DNA from: CAZHJK01 sp964533275
GTDB taxonomy: Bacteria > Bacillota > Clostridia > Eubacteriales > Garciellaceae
Direction: 5' to 3'
DNA: 39,000 nt
NCBI GenBank assembly: GCA_964533275.1
Contig: CAZHJK010000024.1
Location: forward strand, 1-39,000
In this document: one piece after another, positions 17,200-25,231 of the stretch
Numbering within the stretch: position 1 is the stretch's first letter
How the letters are laid out: the number at the start of each line of letters is the position of its first letter
Made by a program: the position numbers and the translations under genes
The notes under the pieces: generated by a model
Seen by the model: only the letters and a program-made list of their open reading frames with translations
What the model was told of the DNA's origin: nothing
Databases searched by the model: none

Positions 17200-17228
17200 G
17201 AAGCAAAAAGAACCATCCCTTTTGCTTC
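17200..17228 (-). repeat. REP-like 29-nt palindrome, copy C (inverted)
   Basis: On the minus strand it reads GAAGCAAAAGGGATGGTTC then TTTTTGCTTC, differing from copy A by one base (C to T in the core). A perfect CAAAAAGCTTTTTG palindrome overlaps its first base (17187-17200). On the plus strand the hairpin is followed by TTTTTAAA, so it may serve as the yaaA terminator. Confidence 0.85.
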
Positions 17229-17273
17229 TTTTTAAAATGGGGAGATTGTATGTTGAAAAATTAGTAGATTATC

Positions 17274-17720
17274 TTAAAAGATGCCATAGAATATCTCATA
17301 ATAACAAAGTATTAACGCTCCAATAAGAATAAAAACATCTGCAAGGTTAAAAATAGGGCCTCTTTTTACTTTAAAGAAAATAAAATCTATAACATATCCC
17401 TTCTTTATACGATCGATTAAATTCCCTATAGCTCCTCCTAATAAAAATGAAAAACCTAAATTATAGGATGACTTTTCATCTTGAATTCCTAGATATAGTA
17501 GAACAACACAGCCAATAATTGTAAACAAATTCACTACTATTATTAGTTTTTTCTTACCTTTTAGCATTCCATAGAAGGATCCTGTATTTTTAGCTAATTG
17601 TAATTGAAGTCTTTTTCCTAATTTATAGGGACCTCCATGTTTATTTAAAAAACTAAGAGCCTTTTTTTTGCTCCATTGATCAATAAGTACAATAAATAAA
17701 ATAAGTAGCCAATATATCAT
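17274..17720 (-). CDS. lspA: Lipoprotein signal peptidase (SPase II)
   Basis: Integral membrane aspartyl protease that removes signal peptides from diacylglyceryl-modified prolipoproteins. The 148 residues and four membrane helices fit the family. The catalytic aspartates should be D112 (GYVIDF) and D128 (FNLADVF), within the diagnostic blocks GNLIDRIKKGYVIDF and IFNLADVFILIG. The N-terminal LIDQWSKKKA and KNTGSFYGML motifs are also present. The latter is NTGSFYG instead of the usual NxGAAFG/NTGAAWG, so this may be a divergent second lspA paralog. The gene stands alone, convergent with yaaA. The window encodes at least two probable substrates (the GerMN lipoprotein and the amidase). Confidence 0.9.
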   Translation of the reverse strand: MIYWLLILFIVLIDQWSKKKALSFLNKHGGPYKLGKRLQLQLAKNTGSFYGMLKGKKKLIIVVNLFTIIGCVVLLYLGIQDEKSSYNLGFSFLLGGAIGNLIDRIKKGYVIDFIFFKVKRGPIFNLADVFILIGALILCYYEIFYGIF

Positions 17721-17906
17721 TTTAAACCCCTTACATTCAATATATTTACACAGTGGATTAGTATATATCTATATTATCATCATTTATTATTTAAATAAAT
17801 AAAGGAAATTGAAATGCAATATCACTAAAAGATAATATACTATTATTAATTGAATTAGTTAATAGAACAAACTTGGCAAAACTATTTAAACTAAGTTTTG
17901 TCTACA

Positions 17907-17915
17907 TGTTATAAT
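17907..17915 (+). promoter_or_regulatory. Extended -10 promoter of the acetyltransferase gene
   Basis: TGTTATAAT (17907-17915) is a perfect extended -10 (TGnTATAAT), 31 bases before the start codon. No good -35 is seen, which such promoters tolerate. Confidence 0.55.
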
Positions 17916-17945
17916 GAAATTATATTTAGGAAAGGGGAGATTTAA

Positions 17946-18518
17946 ATGGAATATAGAAATGCAACAATAGCTGATATTCCTGGGATTTCTGAACTACAGC
18001 AAAAATATCATGTATCCACCATCAGTGAAGAGGATAAGCCCGATGGATTTGTAACGACCCTATTTACTAAGGGACAATTTAAGGAATTAATTGAAAAGGA
18101 AAATGGCCTTGCAATAGCCTGTGATGAAAATAAGATTATAGCCTATGCCATGGCTGCTTCATGGGAATATTGGTCTGAATGGCCTCTATTTCAACATATG
18201 ATAAGGGATTTACCTAATACAAAATTTTTTGGTCAAGTTCTTAATACAGAAAATTCTTATCAATATGGTCCAATCTGCATAGATAAGAAATATCGGGGTA
18301 CAAAAGTTCTTATAAATCTTTTTGAATTTTCCAGACAACAAATGAATAAACGATACCCTATCTTAATCACTTTTATCAATCACATCAATCCAAGATCCTA
18401 CATAGCCCATACCAAAAAACTAGGATTGGAGGTTATTAAAAACTTTCAATTTAATAATAATCAATATTATGAATTAGGATATGACACTGCTAAGAAAACG
18501 CCAGGGTGCGAGATTTAA
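17946..18518 (+). CDS. GNAT-family N-acetyltransferase
   Basis: A 190-residue protein of the GNAT fold, which transfers an acetyl group from acetyl-CoA. The N-terminal MEYRNATIADIPGISELQQKY is the usual first strand and helix. IACDENKIIAYAMA fits strand 2-3, and the acetyl-CoA-binding loop is probably YGPICIDKKYRGTKVLINLFEF (about 116-137), where KYRGTKV replaces the classic Q/RxxGxG/A. INHINPRSYIAHTKKLGLEVI is the typical C-terminal strand and helix. The acceptor is not known. The start is ATG behind AAAGGGGAG. REP copies D and E begin 4 bases after its stop. Confidence 0.8.
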   Translation: MEYRNATIADIPGISELQQKYHVSTISEEDKPDGFVTTLFTKGQFKELIEKENGLAIACDENKIIAYAMAASWEYWSEWPLFQHMIRDLPNTKFFGQVLNTENSYQYGPICIDKKYRGTKVLINLFEFSRQQMNKRYPILITFINHINPRSYIAHTKKLGLEVIKNFQFNNNQYYELGYDTAKKTPGCEI

Positions 18519-18521
18519 CAG

Positions 18522-18600
18522 CTTAAAAGGAAGAAGCAAAAAGAACCGTCCCTTTTGCTTCTTAAAAGGAAGAAGCAAAAAGAACCGTCCCTTTTGCTTC
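18522..18600 (-). repeat. Two REP-like palindromes in a 39-bp tandem (copies D and E)
   Basis: Identical 29-nt palindromes at 18533-18561 and 18572-18600, both minus orientation, lie in an exact 39-bp direct repeat (units starting 18522 and 18561) with the spacer CTTAAAAGGAA. Both match copy A exactly on the minus strand. Paired REPs of this kind resemble BIMEs. Confidence 0.9.
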
Positions 18601-18601
18601 T

Positions 18602-18743
18602 TACATTTCCAGCTAAAAAGTGGTCAAAAACAAATAAGTTTAAGGACATAAAGTTAAGTAAATCTGAAATAGTAATTTTATTATTAGGAGGAATTAGTCT
18701 AAGTATTGCTGCGCTAATAGAAACAAATTCAATTATTGGATAA
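18602..18743 (+). pseudogene. Remnant of the 3' end of a membrane-protein gene
   Basis: An open frame ends at TAA 18741-18743 and encodes about 46 residues: a basic stretch (KKWSKTNKFKDIKLSKSE) and one hydrophobic helix (IVILLLGGISLSIAALIE). Upstream, the frame runs only into the two REP copies, giving a nonsense repeat-encoded start with no ribosome site. It looks like the tail of a membrane protein whose 5' part is gone. The family is not recognisable. Confidence 0.4.
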
Positions 18744-18788
18744 TAAAAGGGAAGACTTATCATAAAAATAAACTTTTAAGGTAAATAC

Positions 18789-18817
18789 TTGACAATTTTT
18801 TAAATAGTATTTAAATA
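18789..18817 (+). promoter_or_regulatory. Promoter upstream of the sortase gene
   Basis: TTGACA (18789-18794), 17-base spacer, TAAATA (18812-18817). A second TATAAT lies at 18883-18888 without a clear -35. Transcription from the first would make a leader of about 155 bases before the sortase start. Confidence 0.5.
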
Positions 18818-18913
18818 AAAAAGGATAATGGAAATAAATGTAGAAATAAGAAATAAATGTATTATTATTAGCGCTCTAAGGGTATAATAAATTTAAATAA
18901 ATACAAAAAGAAG

Positions 18914-18946
18914 GCAGGACTAAAAAAATATTTAATCCTGCTTTTT
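18914..18946 (+). terminator. Intrinsic terminator between promoter and sortase gene
   Basis: GCAGGA (18914-18919) pairs with TCCTGC (18936-18941), then after one mismatch TAAA pairs with TTTA, around a 6-nt loop. TTTTTCT follows. It sits 37 bases before the sortase ATG and downstream of its apparent promoters, so it may act as an attenuator. Confidence 0.65.
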
Positions 18947-18982
18947 CTATTCTTATTTCTATTCTTAAAGGAGAAAAATAGA

Positions 18983-19717
18983 ATGGGAAAGCGCACTTTA
19001 AAACTTTTATTAATTATTATTTTTATATATTCTTTATATATACTTTCCATTCATTTTTATGATTCTTATCAAAATAATAAAACCTATGAAGAGATCAGAG
19101 AAGATTTTATTACCCAGGAAGAAGAAGAGGAAGTGGAAGTGGAAGAGGACAAACCCATTATAATGAACAAATTTCACCGATTATTAGAGATAAACAATGA
19201 TGTAATAGGCTGGATTAAGATACCAGGAACTAAAATAGATTATCCAGTAGTGAAGACTGATAACAACGATTTTTATTTAGAACATGATATTAATCAAAAG
19301 AAATCCAAGGCGGGAACAATATTTATGGATTTTAGAAATCAGGGTGACGGCACAGATAAACATACCATTCTTTATGGTCATCACATGAGGGATGGGTCTA
19401 TGTTTACTGAGCTTATGAAATTTAAACAAAAAGAATTCATTGGGGAAAATATGACTATTTTATTTGATACATTATATGAAGAAATAACATTTGAGATCTT
19501 TTCAGTGTATGTTACGGGTACAGACTTTTACTATATAGAAACCAGTTTTAGTTCCGATGGGGAATACCTAGATTTTTTGAAAATTATTCAAGAAAAGTCC
19601 ATGTTTGAGAGGGATTTAACCTTAAAGGCAGAGGATCAGATTTTAACCCTTTCCACCTGTACCTATGAATTTGATAATGCGCGATTTGTAGTTCATGCAA
19701 GAAGGATTAATGAGTAA
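18983..19717 (+). CDS. Class B sortase
   Basis: A membrane-bound transpeptidase that cleaves a C-terminal sorting motif and attaches the protein to the cell wall. The 244 residues comprise an N-terminal membrane helix (about 7-24), an acidic linker (QEEEEEVEVEEDK, about 45-57) and the sortase barrel (about 65-244). The catalytic triad is visible: H133 in ILYGHHM, C226 in LTLSTCTY and R234 in FDNARFVVHARR. The long insertion before the Cys strand (GTDFYYIETSFSSDG) is usual for class B. The start is ATG after AAAGGAG. The next gene encodes a protein ending in an IPKTG sorting signal, its probable substrate, although that gene is now broken. Confidence 0.92.
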   Translation: MGKRTLKLLLIIIFIYSLYILSIHFYDSYQNNKTYEEIREDFITQEEEEEVEVEEDKPIIMNKFHRLLEINNDVIGWIKIPGTKIDYPVVKTDNNDFYLEHDINQKKSKAGTIFMDFRNQGDGTDKHTILYGHHMRDGSMFTELMKFKQKEFIGENMTILFDTLYEEITFEIFSVYVTGTDFYYIETSFSSDGEYLDFLKIIQEKSMFERDLTLKAEDQILTLSTCTYEFDNARFVVHARRINE

Positions 19718-19882
19718 GAATTACCATATCGGTTGAGATAAATATTAAAGAAAAGTGGGGTGATTTATGGGGGGAATCCTATAGACAAAATAGGAATTAC
19801 ATAAAAATGAACAATAACATTAAAACAGGTATTCAAAATCAAAAGTGACCGGAAAAAATTAAGAGAGGAGAGAATAAGATTT

Positions 19883-21699
19883 ATGAAAAAGGCAAGATTT
19901 TTACTGTATTTATTGTATTAGCAATGATATTTACCATGTTTGCTGGTACTACCTTTGCCCAAGAATCAGACAGCACTGAAGATTATGTATTGACCTCAAA
20001 TGGGACCACAGAGGGCGGAGAAGTGATTGAAATAAGACTTAAAAATAATACCGATGATGATATAGAAATCTCAGATGATATTGATGTAGTGGTTGCTCTT
20101 GTTAATCATGATGTAATATGGGAAAGAGAATCATTGGATGAGAGTAAGGGAGATGTAATATTAGATGGTCAAGATACTATGACCATAGAAGCAGGGGAAG
20201 AGAAAGTTATTGCAAAGATTGCCCCAGTGCAACCCGGTAGCACTACCTGGCGTTCCCATAAAAATGCAGATTATGAAATGCTTATTGAGGTTTGGGTAAA
20301 AATAAATGGTGTTGATCATCATTTTGAAGCCATTGAGCATAGGATTGAACCTAAAGGTATAGCTTATAATCTTGAACTTAGTGTAAATTCTGTGGAATAT
20401 ACCGAAGAAAACTTTAATCCCAGCTGTATTCTATCCCTAACTAATAAGTCAGAAGCTGCTGTTACCATAAGCGGAAAGGCGATTGTCCAAGGAACCGATA
20501 ATTGGAGTAATGATCCAGGTGCTGAAAGAGAGGAATATGAACTTATAGGCGGAGATTCTATAACTATTGCTCCAGGTAAAACAGTAGAGGTAGTAAAAAT
20601 CGAAGCAGGACCTTCTGGTAGTTGGAGAAATTTCTACTTCCCCCAAATAAAACCTATTACTGCTCGGTTTAATGTGAATGAAGATGAATGGGTATCCAAT
20701 ACTGCAATCTTTGGTATAACAGGATCTATAACCGAGGAAGTATATACCGGTTTGATATTAGAAGCAAAAGATAATGAAGATGGTACAGCAAGTATAAGAT
20801 TTGAGTTAAAAGAGGCTATAGAGACAAATGGCGTCACTTATGAAAATGGTGAATATCAAAACACTTACCATATTGAAAAAACAGGACCTGCCACTTGATT
20901 AACTAAAAAGCAATTTAATGTTTTTCGTAGAATTTCAGGGGGTGGACAGGAACTAATAGGAACCTTAGTAGGCGCTAAAGAGATTAAACCGGGAGAATAT
21001 ATATTGACTTGGGCTCATATTGACGGAACCCACAAAATTTTTGTGGAAGCTAAAAAACCAGGATTTGAAAGAGATGAAGATCCTGCTTATATTATCAATG
21101 CTGTTACAGAGGGATGGAATGAAGTTTTTGAGGTAATAGTCTCTACACAAAATAGACCAGTACCTTCCTTATTGGATACATCTACAGGAAAATATACAGG
21201 TACTTTAGAGTATCCATCATCAAAGCTCACCTTTACCTCGGATGAAGAGCTGGATGTTAATATTAATCTACGAAGAAAAGGGGAAACTTCTAGGGTCTTA
21301 CCAACTGATTCTAACCCAGCTGGTATTTATCTAGATATTAATATTGCCAGTGGAGAGCTTTCTGAATCTACCGAAGTGCTATTAGAGGTGAATTATAGTC
21401 GAGATGATATTCCGGCAGGAATGAATGAGGAAAATCTTAGACTATTCCGTTACAATGAAGATACAGGGGAGTGGGACTTGCTTCCCAACCAGGAGATAGA
21501 TACTTCAGCCCAGGTGATTCGGGTAATTTTAACAGGTTTTAGTGAGTTTGGTGTTTTTGAAATAGATTCCAAAGAACCAGCACCATCTAAAGAAGACAAG
21601 GAAACTATTCCTAAAACAGGTAGCACCAGCATCCTACCTGTAATGTTAGTCGCCGTTGTATCAGGTAGTTTCCTATTTAGAAGAAAAAAGGAAGTATAG
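19883..21699 (+). pseudogene. Broken LPXTG-type surface-protein gene, sortase substrate
   Basis: The ATG at 19883, behind GAGGAG, is followed by five A's. Reading straight on gives a stop within 13 codons. One more A restores MKKGKIFTVFIVLAMIFTMF and a clean signal peptide ending in FAQE, then about 325 residues of beta-rich, Ig-like repeats. An in-frame TGA (20896-20898, after KTGPAT) interrupts the frame, which continues open as LTKKQFNVFRRISGGGQ to 21699. The C-terminus holds the sorting signal: IPKTG, a hydrophobic helix (LPVMLVAVVSGSFLF) and RRKKEV. A former Trp (TGG) or Arg (CGA) codon would explain the stop. Alternatives are sequencing error, or phase variation at the A run. Confidence 0.8.
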
Positions 21700-21706
21700 A
21701 ATGACA

Positions 21707-21743
21707 AAAGCCACTTTCTTTTCATAGAAGGTGGCTTTACTTG
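21707..21743 (+). terminator. Strong intrinsic terminator, probably bidirectional
   Basis: AAAGCCACTTTCT (21707-21719) pairs with AGAAGGTGGCTTT (21726-21738) through 13 pairs including one T-G, around a 6-nt loop. It lies between the convergent surface-protein and zinc-ribbon genes. On the minus strand TTTTGTC follows the stem, so it can serve both. Confidence 0.8.
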
Positions 21744-21755
21744 TATCTATAGATA

Positions 21756-22424
21756 CTAATCCATAAGTCTTTCCCCACACTCCCCACAAAATCTTGTGCC
21801 CAAGGGGCTTTTTGCTCCACATTTTTCACAAACCATTAAGGATAGATTTGCACCGCAATTATTACAAAACTTTCCCTCTCCTGAAGGCTTTCCACATACT
21901 GAACAAATGGTTTGTTTGCTTTCAATCTCTCCACTGAATATCTGTGTTTTCGAGGCTTTTTGTTTAATGTCCTCAACCATTTTATCAGACTTTGCCTTAG
22001 CCACTTCCACATTAACCCTAGGGGCATCATCTACACAAAGTCCTTCCTGTTCATTCCAATCGGAGTCGCACACCCATTTATGACATCTTGGACATCTATT
22101 AAAGTGACCCATAGCTTCATTTTGAGCTATTTCAAAGGCTTGTTCATGCTCCCTATGCCATTCCGGTGACATGCCCATAAAACGTTCCGAAATAATATCT
22201 GATCCTCGTTGAACTTGATAACCTAATCCATATTTTCCCAATAGGGAGGAACCTATGGATACAGCCTGACCTATCCCACGAAGTCTTTTGCCCTTTTGAT
22301 AGGATTTAGATTCGATAAAACTTGTTTTAAATCCATCTCTGCAGATATCACAAAAAAAGGTGAATTGAAAACCAGCCTCGGTACTATTATCAGCATAATT
22401 ACTAGTAAACGCCTGTAGTTTCAT
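21756..22424 (-). CDS. Zinc-ribbon protein
   Basis: A 222-residue protein with four candidate zinc sites: CDIC (about 25-28), CPRCHKWVC (about 112-120), and two C-terminal ribbons CSVCGKPSGEGKFCNNCG and CEKCGAKSPLGTRFCGECG. The middle region (about 45-85) contains GIGQAVSIGSSLLGKYG, a small-residue helix. It is the last gene of a three-gene minus-strand unit, 18 bases after the double zinc-ribbon gene. Tandem C-terminal zinc ribbons of this type often sit on bacterial membrane-stress or regulatory proteins and mediate protein contacts. No enzymatic domain is visible. Function unknown. Confidence 0.8.
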   Translation of the reverse strand: MKLQAFTSNYADNSTEAGFQFTFFCDICRDGFKTSFIESKSYQKGKRLRGIGQAVSIGSSLLGKYGLGYQVQRGSDIISERFMGMSPEWHREHEQAFEIAQNEAMGHFNRCPRCHKWVCDSDWNEQEGLCVDDAPRVNVEVAKAKSDKMVEDIKQKASKTQIFSGEIESKQTICSVCGKPSGEGKFCNNCGANLSLMVCEKCGAKSPLGTRFCGECGERLMD

Positions 22425-22442
22425 TAAAAAACCCCCTAAATT

Positions 22443-22772
22443 TTATTTTAATGGTTTACCACAATAAATACACACATCTTTAATAGGCGGTTGCTTCCTA
22501 TTACATTTTGGATTTTTACATTGGATTATTAGTCTAGAATCACAATGTTCACAATAATCACCAAAGAATGTTTTCTCATTACAACTAGGACAATTAATCT
22601 CTAAAACAAGACCACAATGATTGCATTTTTCCCAACTTCTTTTTATTGGACTTCGACAAGCAGGGCATCTTAAGGGTCCTAGGGGATTTTCCTTACCGCA
22701 TATTGGGCAAACATTTGAAAGTGGAGGTATCATCTCGTTACAATACCGGCATGGGTGTTTATATCCAAGCAT
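22443..22772 (-). CDS. Double zinc-ribbon protein
   Basis: A 109-residue protein made almost entirely of zinc-ribbon knuckles. CRYC...CPICG, CPACR...CNHCG, CPSC...CEHC and CKNPKC...CIYCGKPL give eight CxxC-type pairs, enough for four zinc ions. It has no signal peptide or membrane segment. The start is ATG behind AGGAGG. It sits 45 bases downstream of the 431-residue protein gene and 18 bases upstream of the second zinc-ribbon gene, all on the same strand. This suggests the three products work together. Not an obvious DNA-binding protein; role unknown. Confidence 0.8.
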   Translation of the reverse strand: MLGYKHPCRYCNEMIPPLSNVCPICGKENPLGPLRCPACRSPIKRSWEKCNHCGLVLEINCPSCNEKTFFGDYCEHCDSRLIIQCKNPKCNRKQPPIKDVCIYCGKPLK

Positions 22773-22817
22773 TTTCTTCCTCCTTTCTACTTAAAATTTA
22801 TACCATAGAAAAAATTC

Positions 22818-24113
22818 CTATCCAATGAATCCTTTGCTAATAATTTTAATGAAGTCTTCTTTCCATTGTTCAAAGGATTTATGAAAGACCCTTCCTATAA
22901 AATGCTGTCTTAAAAACTGTAGCTCTGATAAATTCTCAATGGCATATCTATATTTAGAATATTTTGGCTGTGCCATTATCTCCTCTGATAGGTATATTGG
23001 CTCTCTGCGGAAGTTTATGGTAAGCATGCATTTGTTAAAATTTTCTATAAAACTATCAGCCGTATTATGTAACTCTTCAATGTTATGAAAGGAATTATAT
23101 TTTTCCCAACTAGTCATTTGGAAAAGGTAGGTTGCTCTTCCCTCTGTTTCTCCAATATTTGCAGCTTCCATAGCAACTACATTTCCTGGTTGACTTTTAT
23201 TTATATGATAGATAGGTGTGAGAAACCAGATATAATCTCCAGATACTTCCCCCAAAAGGCTTCTTTTTAATCCTATACATACCTTTGTCTTTTGTGACAT
23301 ATTCATTAAAAAATCATATTCTTCCTTTATATTGGCTGGAATCAAATAATTTTCAAGTTCAAACTTTAGACTTGGGGATATTTGTGCTAGATCGTTGATA
23401 TTTACTGCTAAGCCATCCTTTAGCAGATTGGCAGCCTTTCTGATTATTAGGGAATTTAAATCTGGAAATTTCTCCTTAAGATAGTGTTGGGTGTCAAGGG
23501 AGCGTTGATTTATCAAATCAGAAAGTAGCTTTTTAACTGAATTAAACTCCCTGCCCATTTTATTAAAGATATATTCCTCTTGAAAACTTGTTTTAATATG
23601 AAGAGAATAGTCGTCCTCCCTAACACTATTAATAAAGCAATAGGAAATTCTATTAATTTCACCTTTATCTGTGGTAAAAATCATGGCTGTTTCATAAAAT
23701 TTTAGTTCACAGACCCCTTTTTTCTCCTTTTCCTTCCCTGATTTAGAGTACCTATATTCTGCCTTTACTCCTTTTCGATGGAGTCTTTCATTAAATAACA
23801 TATCCTTTATAAGCATTTCGTTCCTATTCTTTATTATCAAGTTAATGCATGGCTCATAATGATATCCAAGCTTATATAGAAAAAGTTCTTCCATAGAGCT
23901 TAGTTTTAATACAATAATATAGTCTTTATGATTCACACTAAGGATATCCCTATAGGTAAATAGAATAGGAGCTTCAAATTCAGGTATTATTTGTATATAT
24001 TCTTTGTATATTTCACAGCGTCCTTTACCTTGGATTTTTTCAAGGTAATTCTCTAGACTATATTCTAAAGTAATATCTAAGATCGGACTTTCTTTGATAG
24101 TATCCTTCTGCAA
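22818..24113 (-). CDS. Uncharacterised protein with two PH-like segments
   Basis: A cytoplasmic protein of about 431 residues that I do not recognise. Two N-terminal segments (about 30-105 and 130-205) each read as a run of beta strands closed by a helix (GRCEIYKEYIQIIP...LIIKNR and GVCELKFYETAMIFT...LLSDLIN). That resembles bacterial PH-like domains; this is inference from pattern only. The C-terminal half is mixed, with VCIGLKRSLLG, ATYLFQMTSWEKYNSF and a final helical part. ATG at 24119 directly abuts its AGGGGGG site. TTG at 24113 has 6-base spacing and is the better start. It is the first gene of the unit with the two zinc-ribbon genes. Confidence 0.65.
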   Translation of the reverse strand: MQKDTIKESPILDITLEYSLENYLEKIQGKGRCEIYKEYIQIIPEFEAPILFTYRDILSVNHKDYIIVLKLSSMEELFLYKLGYHYEPCINLIIKNRNEMLIKDMLFNERLHRKGVKAEYRYSKSGKEKEKKGVCELKFYETAMIFTTDKGEINRISYCFINSVREDDYSLHIKTSFQEEYIFNKMGREFNSVKKLLSDLINQRSLDTQHYLKEKFPDLNSLIIRKAANLLKDGLAVNINDLAQISPSLKFELENYLIPANIKEEYDFLMNMSQKTKVCIGLKRSLLGEVSGDYIWFLTPIYHINKSQPGNVVAMEAANIGETEGRATYLFQMTSWEKYNSFHNIEELHNTADSFIENFNKCMLTINFRREPIYLSEEIMAQPKYSKYRYAIENLSELQFLRQHFIGRVFHKSFEQWKEDFIKIISKGFIG

Positions 24114-24330
24114 GACCATCCCCCCTAATTAAATTTATTTAGCCAGTATATAAAATATGTAAATTCTAAATTTTAAATATTCTGTAAATTTATAAGAATA
24201 TTATATCCAAATTTTCCATATATTTCAATTTAATCTCCTTGATCATAAATATTTGCATAAGCATTCTTTATATTTATTTACTGATATAAAACTTATGTAA
24301 GAAATATAAAAATAAATATGGAAAGTAGAC

Positions 24331-24359
24331 TTGACATTCCTTTCAGATGATAGTATATT
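24331..24359 (+). promoter_or_regulatory. Promoter of the HTH regulator gene
   Basis: A near-consensus promoter: TTGACA (24331-24336), 17-base spacer, TATATT (24354-24359). Confidence 0.8.
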
Positions 24360-24363
24360 ATAT

Positions 24364-24379
24364 GTAAAGTTAACTTTAC
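24364..24379. promoter_or_regulatory. Operator: 16-bp perfect palindrome at the transcription start
   Basis: GTAAAGTTAACTTTAC is its own reverse complement. It begins 5 bases after the -10, covering the expected start of transcription, and precedes an XRE-type regulator gene. It is most simply the autorepression site of that regulator. Confidence 0.7.
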
Positions 24380-24404
24380 CTGAAATAATAAAAGAGGTGT
24401 AGTC

Positions 24405-24605
24405 GTGGAAAATCGGTTGGAGGAAATTAGAAAACAGAGAGGAATAAAACAGGAGGACCTTGCTTTAGCTTTAGAGGTATCAAGACAAACCATAAGTTCA
24501 TTGGAAAATGGCCGGTATAATCCGTCTATTTTATTAGCCTTTAAAATTGCACGATATTTTGAACTATCCATTGAGGAAATTTTTATTTATGAGGAGGAGA
24601 GGTAA
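24405..24605 (+). CDS. XRE/Cro-family HTH transcriptional regulator
   Basis: A 66-residue single-domain DNA-binding protein, the small YozG-like type. The five-helix HTH covers residues 4-58, with IKQEDLALALEVSRQTISSLENGRYNPS giving the helix-turn-helix and the conserved SLENG turn. The C-terminus (LSIEEIFIYEEER) is the usual short tail. The start is GTG behind AAGAGGTG. Its stop overlaps the start of the next gene by one base (TAATG), so the membrane protein downstream is its translational partner. Autoregulation is likely through the palindrome at 24364. Confidence 0.92.
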   Translation: MENRLEEIRKQRGIKQEDLALALEVSRQTISSLENGRYNPSILLAFKIARYFELSIEEIFIYEEER

Positions 24606-25042
24606 TGCTTTATAAAACAATTAGAAGTAATAGGTTCTGGAAAACATTAGTTGCTATTGGTTTTATAACTATGATTTTTGGTGTAGTTATGTATAAGGGT
24701 AATCCAGAGAGTGAGCATAATATTAGCATGCTAATGGGAATGTTTTCAGGTATAGGAGGTGCTTTTATGGCTATTGGGATTGTAAAATTAATTCATAATA
24801 AAAGAACTCCTGCAGAAAAGTTAAAGCAAGAGGAAATTGAAATAAGGGATGAAAGAAATTTACAGATTTTAAGAATAGCCAATTCTATTGCTAATACTAC
24901 AGCAACAATTCTTTTTGGATTAATGGCCTTTATCTTTGTATGGCTAGATTATCGGACTCCAGCATTTATTTCTATAGGTGCCATGTATATTCAAATGCTA
25001 GCATTCTTTATAGCATATAAATATTTTAATAAGAAAATGTAG
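24605..25042 (+). CDS. DUF2178-like membrane protein
   Basis: A 145-residue protein with four predicted membrane helices (about 12-28, 43-62, 98-115 and 120-138). A charged cytoplasmic loop contains EEIEIRDERNLQILRIANSIA, the pattern typical of DUF2178-type proteins. Such proteins are often encoded directly after a small XRE regulator; the pairing is common in clostridia and bacilli, but the function is not known. It overlaps the regulator stop by one base and has GAGGAGAGG inside the upstream gene as ribosome site. A clear terminator follows. Confidence 0.7.
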   Translation: MLYKTIRSNRFWKTLVAIGFITMIFGVVMYKGNPESEHNISMLMGMFSGIGGAFMAIGIVKLIHNKRTPAEKLKQEEIEIRDERNLQILRIANSIANTTATILFGLMAFIFVWLDYRTPAFISIGAMYIQMLAFFIAYKYFNKKM

Positions 25043-25049
25043 AATTCAT

Positions 25050-25074
25050 AACCCATATTTTTATGGGTTTTTAT
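25050..25074 (+). terminator. Intrinsic terminator after the HTH/membrane-protein pair
   Basis: AACCCATA (25050-25057), loop TTTT, TATGGGTT (25062-25069): a perfect 8-bp stem running into TTTTTATT. It separates this pair from the two-component genes. Confidence 0.9.
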
Positions 25075-25129
25075 TAATTAATATGCAAATATAAAAGAAA
25101 GTTTTGTCTTAAATCATTGGGTGTTTAAG

Positions 25130-25145
25130 AAAATCTTAAGATTTT
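25130..25145. promoter_or_regulatory. 16-bp perfect palindrome upstream of the response regulator
   Basis: AAAATCTTAAGATTTT is self-complementary and lies about 90 bases before the vanR-like start, where a promoter would be expected. It is a candidate binding site, possibly for the regulator itself. No confident -35/-10 pair could be assigned. Confidence 0.45.
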
Positions 25146-25231
25146 TATAAGTAAAAAGTTATGAAATAAAATATGCCAATGATAAAATGGATATAAGAAT
25201 TTTGATAATTAAAGGGAAGATGAGGATTGTT

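Noticed and set aside
18555..18743. A complete 62-residue protein starting in the REP.
   Set aside because: The first 15 codons are encoded by the repeat itself and no ribosome site precedes them; only the tail looks coding.
20896..20898. In-frame TGA as selenocysteine or as a reassigned tryptophan codon.
   Set aside because: Other genes in the window use TGA as a stop (for example gdpP) and no SECIS-like hairpin was seen directly after it. The same gene also has a frameshift, so decay is simpler.
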